Shown piece by piece: positions 25,514 to 34,019 of a stretch of 48,764 bases of DNA (position 1 is the first letter of the stretch; every line of letters starts with the position of its first letter). Location: assembly GCA_023254055.1 (NCBI GenBank), contig JALQYN010000090.1:1-48764 (forward strand), in the 5' to 3' direction. Position numbers and translations under genes: made by a program. Below the pieces are notes generated by a model that did not search any database, was not told the origin of the DNA, and saw only the letters and a program-made list of their open reading frames with translations. Source of the DNA: Polaribacter sp. Lineage in GTDB: Bacteria > Bacteroidota > Bacteroidia > Flavobacteriales > Flavobacteriaceae.

Positions 25514-26728
25514 ATGCAAAAAAGATTTTTCATTGTATTTTTTTTGATTTCTCTTTTCTCTTTTTCACAAGGAAAAGATTCGTTGTATTTTAAAAACGGA
25601 ATTGAAAATCCGAGTTTATTGACAACACATCATTTTGGAATTTTTAGTGCTAGAATGAATCAGAATTTTAAATTAAAAGCTCCGAATAAAACCACCTTAC
25701 TTTTCAGTTCAGAAAGCGGTAATACATTTCATCCTTTTGTTGAAATGTACTTACCAAAAGATCCATCAATTAGAGAAGTTTTTAGCAACCAAACCTGGTA
25801 CAACAGACAATTTACTTTTGTTGATCAAAATACAACTCCTGCAGAGTACTCTAATATTGTTATCGATGCAGTCATCAGAGGGTTTCGATTACAAATATCT
25901 ATACCGATTGCCAAAGAGCATGAACTCGGAATTACACTTCGCTCTTATTTAATCACAAAAGGAAACTATCCTTTTTCGTTAATTACCAGTGATGAAAGTA
26001 TTGAATGGTTTCATAGTAATATTGCTGGCGGAGAAGATCCTTATGGTAGGAGATATTACGGATTAAATCAGGTAAATTTTAAATATACTGATCGATATGG
26101 GAAGGTTTTAGAGTTAAAAAACGATGATTTTTTTTTAGGTGGAATTGAGTTTAACCATCATTATTATCCTAAATTTCTAAGCAGTAAAAAACAAAACTTG
26201 TTTGTTAATTTTGGTTCACATTTAGGAATAAACACCTCAAAGTTTAATCAATCTATAGATGTGGGTGTTTCTGCAAACCTGATTAAAAAATTTCGCTTAA
26301 AAAGCAAGAATGAATTTCATTTTGCATTAGGTGGAAGTTTGTTAAGAAAAAATCTCATAAACTTTAATGAAGTGGTAGACATGGGTAATAATCCGTTTTT
26401 AGGGTCTTTAGAAAGCGAGATCGAGTTTACAAAGTTTACTCGAAAAAAGAACTATCATTCTTTCGGAATCCATTATCAAATTCAGACTAGATATAACAAA
26501 CTAGAAGAGGCTAGTTATTATCATTTGAAGGGAAAATGGCAAGAAATAAAAGCAGGTTGGCAACATGGTTTTACTACGCTTTATGAAGGGTTATCTGCTT
26601 GGACATTGTTGTATACCTACGGAAGGCCAAACTATAAAATAACCTTGTATTTAAAAGAAGATTTATTAGTAAACAACGCTCCGGATGCTCAAACCGGAAT
26701 TAGCATTCAAATTCCGATTTCAAAATAA
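25514..26728 (+). CDS. Predicted outer-membrane beta-barrel protein, unknown function
   Basis: A 404-residue protein with a signal peptide ending near FSFSQ (about residue 19). The remainder is rich in alternating aromatic and hydrophobic strands, e.g. GITLRSYLI, FVNFGSHLGI, FHFALGGSLL and HSFGIHYQIQTRY, and ends in a likely membrane strand. The overall form could fit a DUF3187-type barrel, but I am not sure. A -7-like TACTTTTA lies 4 bases before the ATG. It converges with the acyltransferase gene with one base between them. Confidence 0.7.
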   Translation: MQKRFFIVFFLISLFSFSQGKDSLYFKNGIENPSLLTTHHFGIFSARMNQNFKLKAPNKTTLLFSSESGNTFHPFVEMYLPKDPSIREVFSNQTWYNRQFTFVDQNTTPAEYSNIVIDAVIRGFRLQISIPIAKEHELGITLRSYLITKGNYPFSLITSDESIEWFHSNIAGGEDPYGRRYYGLNQVNFKYTDRYGKVLELKNDDFFLGGIEFNHHYYPKFLSSKKQNLFVNFGSHLGINTSKFNQSIDVGVSANLIKKFRLKSKNEFHFALGGSLLRKNLINFNEVVDMGNNPFLGSLESEIEFTKFTRKKNYHSFGIHYQIQTRYNKLEEASYYHLKGKWQEIKAGWQHGFTTLYEGLSAWTLLYTYGRPNYKITLYLKEDLLVNNAPDAQTGISIQIPISK

Positions 26729-26729
26729 A

Positions 26730-27818
26730 TTACACTTTGATAAAAATTCTTTTTTTGTAAAGAATATATCCTATAAAAACATAAAAGCTAACCACAGATA
26801 AAGCATAACAAAAAGAAGCTAGTTTATCGATAGAAATTACACTTGTAAAAAATGTTTTATAGATCCAACCATGTATGGTAGTGTCTCCTACTTTTGTTAA
26901 ATAGAAAACTTTAGTAATAAAACTCGAAGTAAAATAAATAACAATTGCATTAGAACCCACATATTTAAAATGAGTACCTATGGCTATTTTCTTTTCATCA
27001 TTAATATAGTATAAAATACTAAGAATAAGTGTGCCCCAGCCGGCAGTAACTAAGACAAAACTACTTGACCAAATTGCTTTATTAAATGGAAACCATACAT
27101 TCCAAACATACCCTAAACCGATCAATGATAACCCCAACAAAAATAGTTTCACTGTTTTTAAATAATTCTGGTGTAAAATAATTTTTCCTATCAGCACGCC
27201 TATCAATGAAGTAGCAATTGCTGGCAAGGTGCTGAGCAATCCTTCAGGATCATAATCTTTTTTCCAAATATGACCTTTCATAAAAGCAACATCAATATAA
27301 TTTGCCCAATTATTAGGCGCTCTGTCAAAAGTTGGCAAAGCTCCATTTGGCAGAGGAACAAAACCCATCCAAATCCAATAGCCAAATAATATTAGTATAA
27401 TAGCCCCTAAAAGAACTTTCCAATTAAAATGAATGCTCAACATTGCGGCAAAAAAGAAAACGACTCCAATTCGTTGTAATACTCCTTGGAATCTTAATCT
27501 AGAAAAATCTTTTATAAACGGAAAATCAAGAATAAACGCACTTAAAAACAACCCTAAACCTATCAATTTCAAACTTCGAATCCCTATTTTTTTATAGGTG
27601 TTAAAATTTGGAGTCTTGTTTTGGTAAGCAAATGCTATTGAGACTCCAACAATAAACAAGAAAAAAGGAAAAATCAAATCTGTTGGGGTATATCCATGCC
27701 ATTCTGCATGCAATAAAGGTGGATACACGTGTGCCCAGGTTCCTGGAGTGTTTACCAAAATCATGGCAACAATCGTTAAACCTCTGAGTAAATCTACAGA
27801 TTCAATTCTCGTATTCAT
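26730..27818 (-). CDS. Heparan-alpha-glucosaminide N-acetyltransferase-like membrane acyltransferase (NagX-like)
   Basis: A 362-residue protein with about ten membrane helices. The N-terminus RIESVDLLRGLTIVAMILVN, then the HAEWHGYTPTDLIFPFFLFIVGVSIA segment, is typical of the HGSNAT/DUF5009 family, whose lysosomal member acetylates terminal glucosamine across the membrane. In some marine bacteria a relative (NagX) sits in N-acetylglucosamine gene sets. It lies 2 bases after the sodium:solute symporter gene, so the two form an operon and may handle the same sugar. The substrate is unproven. Confidence 0.88.
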   Translation of the reverse strand: MNTRIESVDLLRGLTIVAMILVNTPGTWAHVYPPLLHAEWHGYTPTDLIFPFFLFIVGVSIAFAYQNKTPNFNTYKKIGIRSLKLIGLGLFLSAFILDFPFIKDFSRLRFQGVLQRIGVVFFFAAMLSIHFNWKVLLGAIILILFGYWIWMGFVPLPNGALPTFDRAPNNWANYIDVAFMKGHIWKKDYDPEGLLSTLPAIATSLIGVLIGKIILHQNYLKTVKLFLLGLSLIGLGYVWNVWFPFNKAIWSSSFVLVTAGWGTLILSILYYINDEKKIAIGTHFKYVGSNAIVIYFTSSFITKVFYLTKVGDTTIHGWIYKTFFTSVISIDKLASFCYALSVVSFYVFIGYILYKKRIFIKV

Positions 27819-27820
27819 TT

Positions 27821-29641
27821 CTAAAGAACTTTTGCTCTAATTTTTACCCAAACTCTTTTTAATAAATAACCGCTAATTAGTGCAGTTGCAGTAATACTAA
27901 TTGCTAAGGTAGTTTCACCATAAATCCAATATCCTGTTGCAAATAAACAACTGTAAATAAACACACAACCCAGCAACATTGCTAAAATTCCAGAGGGAAC
28001 ACTCCACCCTTCTTTGTCATTTACAATATCAATATTATCTGATTTTGCATCCTCAATTACTTTAGACCATCCTGGACCTCCTGGTTGAATTTTTTGATAA
28101 AAATTTCGGAGCACCTCTTTACTTTCTGGTTGTGTTAAAAATGTAACAAGCACCCAAATAAATGTAGTAATTAAAACCACTATTGGAAATCTAGACCAAT
28201 CTGGTAAGACGCCAACAACCAATTTGCTTCCAAATAAAAATACTCCTACAGAGGTAAAGTTGATAATAATTGAGATAATTCCTGATGAAAACATCGCTGC
28301 TATTTCACTCCATGCATTGATACGCCACCAAAACCAACGCAATATAAAAATAAGGCCAGTCCCTGCTCCGAACATTAAAATTACATCAAACAATTGCAAA
28401 GCATTTTGCAACACCAACGCTAACAAAGCACTACAAATCATTAATACAACCGTTGAAATCCTTCCCACTGCAACTAATTTTTTTTCAGAGGCCTGAGGAT
28501 TTATTTGTTGTTTATAAAAATCATTTACAATGTAAGAGGACCCCCAATTTAAGTGCGTTGAAATGGTACTCATATACGCTGCAACTAATGAAGCTAATAC
28601 CAAACCTAATAATCCGCTTGGCAATTTAGTTAGCATTGCAGAATAGGCTAAATCGTGTCCTAATTTATCAGGCGTAACATTCGGAAATGCTTCTTGAATA
28701 CTTGCTAAATCTGGAAATAAAACTAGTGATGCTAATGCAACAATGATCCATGGCCATGGTCGTAATGCATAATGCATAATATTAAAAAAGAACGTTGCTC
28801 CTATGGCATGATTTTCATCTTTTGCCGCCAACATTCTTTGGGCAATATAACCTCCCCCACCTGGTTCTGCACCTGGATACCAAGCACTCCACCATTGAAC
28901 CGCTAACGGAATTATTAATAAAGTTATTAATGCAGATTTATCGTTAAAATCTGGTAAAAGTGATAATTTATCTGCTACATTTTCATTAGCAAACAAGGCT
29001 TCTAAGCCTCCTATTTCTGGTATATTTACTAAATAATATGCAGCGCCAATTGCTCCTGCCATCGCTACAAAAAACAATAAGAAATCTGTATACACCACTC
29101 CTTTAAATCCACCAACTGCACTAAAAATAACGGTAATTAACCCTGCATAAATTACAGTTTCCCATGGTTCTAATCCCAACATAATCTGACCTATTTTTAT
29201 AGCTGCTAAGGTTACTGCAGACATTGCCAAAATGTTAAAAATTACCCCCAAATAGATCGCTCTAAATTTTCTTAAAAATTTTGCAGGTCTTCCCCCATAG
29301 CGCAATTCGTAATATTCTATATCTGTGTTTACAGCCGATTTTCTCCACAACTTTGCATAGACAAATACCGTTAATAAACCTGTAATTAAAAAGGCCCACC
29401 AAACCCAGTTTCCTGAAACTCCATTGTTACGAACAATATCTGTTACTAAATTAGGTGTATCTGTAGAAAAAGTTGTGGCAACCATAGATAAACCTAGTAA
29501 CCACCAAGGCATGTTTCTGCCAGATAAAAAATATTCAGAAGAGTTTTTACCCGATTTTTTAGAAACATAAATCCCAATAAAAAGTGTAATTGCAAAAAAG
29601 GAAATAATTAAAACGTAATCAAATGTACTTAGTGAAACCAT
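27821..29641 (-). CDS. Sodium:solute symporter (SSS family), probable sugar transporter
   Basis: A 606-residue SLC5/SSS transporter with about 14 membrane helices. The N-terminus has the segment YFLSGRNMPWWLLGLSMVATTFSTDTP and a later GGFKGVVYTDFLLFF stretch characteristic of the family; the conserved VNDFYK near the middle is also present. It imports its solute with sodium. Coupling to the NagX-like acyltransferase suggests an amino sugar or similar, by inference. It diverges from pabB. Confidence 0.92.
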   Translation of the reverse strand: MVSLSTFDYVLIISFFAITLFIGIYVSKKSGKNSSEYFLSGRNMPWWLLGLSMVATTFSTDTPNLVTDIVRNNGVSGNWVWWAFLITGLLTVFVYAKLWRKSAVNTDIEYYELRYGGRPAKFLRKFRAIYLGVIFNILAMSAVTLAAIKIGQIMLGLEPWETVIYAGLITVIFSAVGGFKGVVYTDFLLFFVAMAGAIGAAYYLVNIPEIGGLEALFANENVADKLSLLPDFNDKSALITLLIIPLAVQWWSAWYPGAEPGGGGYIAQRMLAAKDENHAIGATFFFNIMHYALRPWPWIIVALASLVLFPDLASIQEAFPNVTPDKLGHDLAYSAMLTKLPSGLLGLVLASLVAAYMSTISTHLNWGSSYIVNDFYKQQINPQASEKKLVAVGRISTVVLMICSALLALVLQNALQLFDVILMFGAGTGLIFILRWFWWRINAWSEIAAMFSSGIISIIINFTSVGVFLFGSKLVVGVLPDWSRFPIVVLITTFIWVLVTFLTQPESKEVLRNFYQKIQPGGPGWSKVIEDAKSDNIDIVNDKEGWSVPSGILAMLLGCVFIYSCLFATGYWIYGETTLAISITATALISGYLLKRVWVKIRAKVL

Positions 29642-29724
29642 TGTATAATTTTTGAAAGTTGTAAAGTACTACTTTTTAAGAATATAATTGCAAAATAAAT
29701 TGAAGCTCCCAATGCTAAGATTTG

Positions 29725-29732
29725 TATTTTTG
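29725..29732 (+). promoter_or_regulatory. Promoter for pabB
   Basis: TATTTTTG matches TAnnTTTG exactly and a TTG lies 22 bases upstream (29700-29702). The element ends 7 bases before the ATG at 29740, so the mRNA would be nearly leaderless. An upstream in-frame TTG at 29722 overlaps this element and cannot be the start. Confidence 0.65.
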
Positions 29733-29739
29733 CAACCAC

Positions 29740-31044
29740 ATGCAAAGAGTACAAAAAAGTTTTTCGTTAGAATCTGTTGATACGTTTAAATCTAAATTGT
29801 TGATTTGGGCACAACAATTCGAAGCCATTTCTTGGCTAGATTCTAATCAATACCATCAGAAGTATTCTTCTTTTGATGCCATTTTAGCCGTTGATGAATT
29901 TACATCTATCAAAACAGATTATACCAATGCCTTTGAGGCATTAAAAGAATATCAATCTATTACAAAAGATTATCTCTTTGGATATTTGAGTTACGATTTA
30001 AAAAATGATGTAGAAAAATTGACCTCTAATAATTTTGACGGATTGCATTTTGCAGACTTGTATTTTTTTCAACCTCAACGCATCATATCTATCAAAGGAA
30101 ATACGATTGAATTTTCTTATTTAAAAATGATTGACGATGAAATTGATACTGATTTTGAAGCTATTTTAGCGATTGAACTTGAACAAGAACTTAAATTTTC
30201 ACAAGAAGAAATTAAAGTAAAATTAAGGATTCATAAAGACGAATATTATCAAAAAGTACACACCATATTAAGCCATATTCATCGAGGAGATATCTACGAA
30301 GCCAACTTTTGTCAAGAGTTTTATGCAGAAAACGCAACCATAAATCCGTTAGAAACATATCATCATTTAAATGAAATTTCTGAACCTCCTTTTGCTACAT
30401 TTTTAAAATGTGACCATCAGTATTTACTGTCTGCATCGCCAGAAAGATATCTAAAAAAAGAAGGAAAAAAAGTGGTATCTCAACCTATCAAAGGAACTGC
30501 CAAAAGACTCATTAGCAAAGTTGATGACGAACAAATTGCATTTGAATTAGCGAGAGATGAAAAAGAGCGATCGGAGAATGTGATGATTGTAGATTTGGTT
30601 AGAAATGATTTGTCTAGAACTGCTATAAAAGGTTCTGTAAAAGTGGAGGAATTGTGTAAAGTATATTCTTTTAAACAAGTACATCAGTTAATTTCTACCG
30701 TAGTTTCTGAAGTAGAAAACACCACACATCCGGTAGATATAATTAGAGAAACTTTTCCGATGGGAAGTATGACTGGCGCACCAAAAGTTTCTGCCATGAA
30801 AATTATTGAAACACAAGAAGAAACCAAGAGAGGCTTGTATTCTGGTGCAGTTGGCTATTTTACACCCAATGGCGATTTTGATTTTAATGTGGTGATTAGA
30901 AGTATTTTATACAACGAAGCGAACAAGTATGTTTCTTTTTCTGTTGGTGGGGCAATTACCGCAAAATCTACTCCAGAAAAAGAATATGAAGAGTGTTTAT
31001 TAAAAGCCAAAGCCATGAAATATGTACTTACAAATTCTGATTAG
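29740..31044 (+). CDS. pabB: Aminodeoxychorismate synthase component I
   Basis: PabB aminates chorismate to 4-amino-4-deoxychorismate on the way to folate. The 434-residue protein has the PIKGT motif, where the Lys marks PabB (TrpE has PIAGT), plus [25 protein letters not shown] and [21 protein letters not shown] of the chorismate-binding domain. The glutamine amidotransferase subunit PabA is not adjacent. It is followed after 3 bases by a small gene and then by a serine hydrolase. Confidence 0.94.
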   Translation: MQRVQKSFSLESVDTFKSKLLIWAQQFEAISWLDSNQYHQKYSSFDAILAVDEFTSIKTDYTNAFEALKEYQSITKDYLFGYLSYDLKNDVEKLTSNNFDGLHFADLYFFQPQRIISIKGNTIEFSYLKMIDDEIDTDFEAILAIELEQELKFSQEEIKVKLRIHKDEYYQKVHTILSHIHRGDIYEANFCQEFYAENATINPLETYHHLNEISEPPFATFLKCDHQYLLSASPERYLKKEGKKVVSQPIKGTAKRLISKVDDEQIAFELARDEKERSENVMIVDLVRNDLSRTAIKGSVKVEELCKVYSFKQVHQLISTVVSEVENTTHPVDIIRETFPMGSMTGAPKVSAMKIIETQEETKRGLYSGAVGYFTPNGDFDFNVVIRSILYNEANKYVSFSVGGAITAKSTPEKEYEECLLKAKAMKYVLTNSD

Positions 31045-31047
31045 TAT

Positions 31048-31296
31048 ATGATTATTAACCAAGACGAAAAATTTCATAAGACAATTACAAGTATTGAAGG
31101 AAACTATCAAGTTCAAGATGTTTTTAATACATTTATTGCATTGTATCCAGAAGATTGGAAACAACTAAAAATAAATTATTCTAAATTTAACCGAAGTAAA
31201 CAATTTGGCAAAACCATTCCGTTACCAAAACCTGAAGTTTCTTTGAAAAAAACGATTCACGCTTGGTTGTTAAAAAACAAAAAAACATCAAAATAA
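31048..31296 (+). CDS. Small conserved-looking protein, unknown function
   Basis: An 82-residue basic protein with no signal peptide, no membrane helix and no domain I know. It starts 3 bases after the pabB stop and its TAA overlaps the ATG of the serine hydrolase, so all three genes should share one mRNA. The ending KKTIHAWLLKNKKTSK is strongly basic. Its place suggests a real gene; its role cannot be inferred. Confidence 0.72.
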   Translation: MIINQDEKFHKTITSIEGNYQVQDVFNTFIALYPEDWKQLKINYSKFNRSKQFGKTIPLPKPEVSLKKTIHAWLLKNKKTSK

Positions 31297-32597
31297 TGCG
31301 AACAAAAAAATATTTTTTTTTAAGTGTAATTGTATTGAGTTTTTCTTTAAACGCTCAAAAATTAACCTACGGTAATCCGTCTGAAATAAATATGGATTCA
31401 CTTTTTATACACCAAAAAGTAGATTCAATTATCACAGATGCCATCCAAAAACAAGCTTTTCCAGGGGCGCAAATTTTGGTAGCAAAAAAGCATAAAATCA
31501 TTTTTCATAAAGCCTACGGTTTTCATACCTACGACAGCATACAAAAAGTTGAGTTAAACGATTTGTATGATATTGCTTCAGTAACCAAAATTTTGGGTCC
31601 ATTACCTGCAATTATGAAATTGTATGACGAAGGTAAAATCGATTTAGATGTTCCTTTTAGCAAATATTGGAAACCTTGGCAAGGAAGAAGTGATAAAAAG
31701 AACATAACACTAAGAGAAATTTTGGCGCATCAAGCTGGATTGAATCCATATATTGTTTTTTTGAGTGAAGTTTTAAAAAAGGATAAAAGCTTAAAATCTC
31801 GTTTTGTAAAAAAGATTTCTAAAAACAGATTTACGAGTCAGGCGTACGATAACATTTTTGTAAAAGACCGATTTAAAAACAAAATGTATCGACAAATAAA
31901 CCGCTCTAAAGTTTCTGATGTGAAAAAATACAGATATTCTGGGTTGACCTTTTTATTGTATCCAAAAATCATTTCAGAAATCACTTCCCAAAAGTATACA
32001 GATTACTTACAAGAATATTTTTACAAACCCATGGGGGCAAATACTTTAGGTTTTACCCCTAAAAATAAAAATTTTACAAATAAAATTGTTCCAACAGAAA
32101 TAGATTCATTGTTTAGAAAAGACCTTACAAAAAATTGGGTTCATGATGAAAATGCTGCATTAATGGGCGGAATTTCCGGTAACGCTGGTTTATTTGGAAG
32201 TGCTTTAGATTTAGCAAAAATGATGCAGATGTATGCCAATTATGGATATTATGATTACAAGCAATACATTTCTAAAAGCACCTTAAAAGAGTTTACAAAA
32301 ATTCAATATCCAGAGAATGATAATCGAAGAGGATTGGGTTTTGACAAGCCTTTAATTGGAAATGACACCTTGCCAATCAATAAAGCATATCCAGCACCAG
32401 AAGTAAGTCCAGAAAGTTTTGGTCATGCTGGATTTACAGGAACTTTTGTTTGGGCAGATCCCACAAACGATTTGGTGTTTATCTTTTTATCAAATAGAGT
32501 ATACCCAAGTAGAACGCATCGTAATATTTACAATTTAAATGTACGTCCAAAAGTGCAGCAAGTATTTTATCAAGCAATGAATAAAACTAAAGAATAA
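31296..32597 (+). CDS. Exported serine hydrolase, beta-lactamase (class C) fold
   Basis: A 433-residue protein with a signal peptide ending near SLNAQ (about residue 20). The nucleophile motif S95-V-T-K98 and the late H377-A-G (for the KTG-like box) are present. The second motif, Y-x-N or Y-x-D in active relatives, reads Y214-S-G216. The fold is shared by D-alanyl-D-alanine peptidases, esterases and the domain fused to GH3 enzymes in Bacteroidota. The frame is open to 31263, but the ATG at 31296 overlaps the previous stop and precedes the signal peptide. Substrate unknown. Confidence 0.88.
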   Translation: MRTKKYFFLSVIVLSFSLNAQKLTYGNPSEINMDSLFIHQKVDSIITDAIQKQAFPGAQILVAKKHKIIFHKAYGFHTYDSIQKVELNDLYDIASVTKILGPLPAIMKLYDEGKIDLDVPFSKYWKPWQGRSDKKNITLREILAHQAGLNPYIVFLSEVLKKDKSLKSRFVKKISKNRFTSQAYDNIFVKDRFKNKMYRQINRSKVSDVKKYRYSGLTFLLYPKIISEITSQKYTDYLQEYFYKPMGANTLGFTPKNKNFTNKIVPTEIDSLFRKDLTKNWVHDENAALMGGISGNAGLFGSALDLAKMMQMYANYGYYDYKQYISKSTLKEFTKIQYPENDNRRGLGFDKPLIGNDTLPINKAYPAPEVSPESFGHAGFTGTFVWADPTNDLVFIFLSNRVYPSRTHRNIYNLNVRPKVQQVFYQAMNKTKE

Positions 32598-32615
32598 GCT
32601 CATTTTAAGTTATAA

Positions 32616-33926
32616 ATGTTAGAAAAACTAGAACAACATATCAACCATAAACTCTCTTTCTTAAAAGAGAAAAAATTACTGATTGCCATTTCTGGCGGAG
32701 TTGATAGTGTGGTGCTTACACATTTATTACATGCTTTAAATTTTGATGTTTCTTTGGCGCATTGCAATTTTAATTTACGCGCAACAGAAAGTGATAAAGA
32801 CGAAGACTTTGTTAAAAAAATTGGAGAAACCCTCCATTTAAAAACTTTTACAACAAGTTTCGAAACTAAAAAATATGCGGAAAAAAATCAGCTGTCAACC
32901 CAAGTAGCTGCAAGAAATTTACGTTACAATTGGTTTCAAGAAATCATTCAAAAACATCATTTTGATTTTCTATTAACTGCCCATCATGCAGATGATAATT
33001 TAGAAACTTTTATCATCAATTTAACAAGAGGAACCGGATTAGAAGGTTTAACTGGAATTCCAGAAGTAAATCAACTTATTGTTCGTCCTTTATTGATTTT
33101 TTCACGTGATGAAATTGAAAAATATGCTGTACAACATCATATTAAATGGAGAGAAGATCTAAGCAACGCTTCTTCAAAATATGTGCGCAATAAAATTCGA
33201 CATGAAGTTATTCCAATTTTAAAAGAGATCAATCCATCCCTTTTAGAAAGTTTCCAGAAAACATCTGATCATTTAAAAGAAAGTCAGCAACTTATTGATG
33301 AATCAATTTCTGACTTTAAAAAAAAAGCAGTAGTCACTCTAGAAAACGAAACACTAAAAATTGACATTGCTAAAATTATTGAAACCAAGAATCCGAAAGC
33401 TTATCTGTATCAACTCTTAAAAGAATTTGGATTTACTGAATGGAATGATGTTACACATTTACTCAAGGCTCAGTCTGGGAAGGAAGTGGTTTCTAAAACA
33501 CATCGTTTACTAAAAGATAGAGATTCTTTATTATTGACTGAAATAAAAAAAGAAGTTTCAACTCTAGCATATCAGATCGCTGAAAACACATCAGAAATTA
33601 CAACTCCAATACATTTAACATTTGATGAAACTACAGATATTACATCGAGTAATAACAATAGTATTTTTGTCGATTTAGAAAAACTTGTTTTTCCGTTAAC
33701 CTTAAGAAAATGGCAACACGGAGATTATTTTTATCCAACAGGAATGCAGGGAAAAAAGAAAATTTCTAAGTACTTTAAAGATGAAAAACTTTCTTCATTA
33801 GAAAAAGAAAACACTTGGTTGCTCTGTAGTAATGATGCAATTGTTTGGGTGGTAGGAAAAAGGCAAGACGACCGTTTTTTAGCAAAAAAGAACACAAATG
33901 CTATTTTACATATCAAATTCTGTTAA
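32616..33926 (+). CDS. tilS: tRNA(Ile)-lysidine synthetase
   Basis: TilS attaches lysine to C34 of the tRNA(Ile) with CAU anticodon, so that it reads AUA codons. The 436-residue protein has the P-loop ISGGVDSVV (residues 25-33), AHCNFNLRATESDKDE, LTAHHADDNLETFIINLTRGTG and a C-terminal domain ending near FLAKKNTNAI. Length is normal. It lies 18 bases after the serine hydrolase gene and may be in the same operon. Confidence 0.96.
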   Translation: MLEKLEQHINHKLSFLKEKKLLIAISGGVDSVVLTHLLHALNFDVSLAHCNFNLRATESDKDEDFVKKIGETLHLKTFTTSFETKKYAEKNQLSTQVAARNLRYNWFQEIIQKHHFDFLLTAHHADDNLETFIINLTRGTGLEGLTGIPEVNQLIVRPLLIFSRDEIEKYAVQHHIKWREDLSNASSKYVRNKIRHEVIPILKEINPSLLESFQKTSDHLKESQQLIDESISDFKKKAVVTLENETLKIDIAKIIETKNPKAYLYQLLKEFGFTEWNDVTHLLKAQSGKEVVSKTHRLLKDRDSLLLTEIKKEVSTLAYQIAENTSEITTPIHLTFDETTDITSSNNNSIFVDLEKLVFPLTLRKWQHGDYFYPTGMQGKKKISKYFKDEKLSSLEKENTWLLCSNDAIVWVVGKRQDDRFLAKKNTNAILHIKFC

Positions 33927-33985
33927 TTTAAAACTAAAAACTTGTTGCAAAAAATCTCAACCTCCTTAATTCCTGTTTACTTTCA

Positions 33986-33993
33986 TATATTTG
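33986..33993 (+). promoter_or_regulatory. Promoter -7 element for dsbD
   Basis: TATATTTG, an exact TAnnTTTG match, lies 26 bases before the ATG at 34020. An open-frame extension back to 33942 spans this element and is rejected. Confidence 0.55.
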
Positions 33994-34019
33994 TGAACCT
34001 ATTCGAATTTAAATTTATT

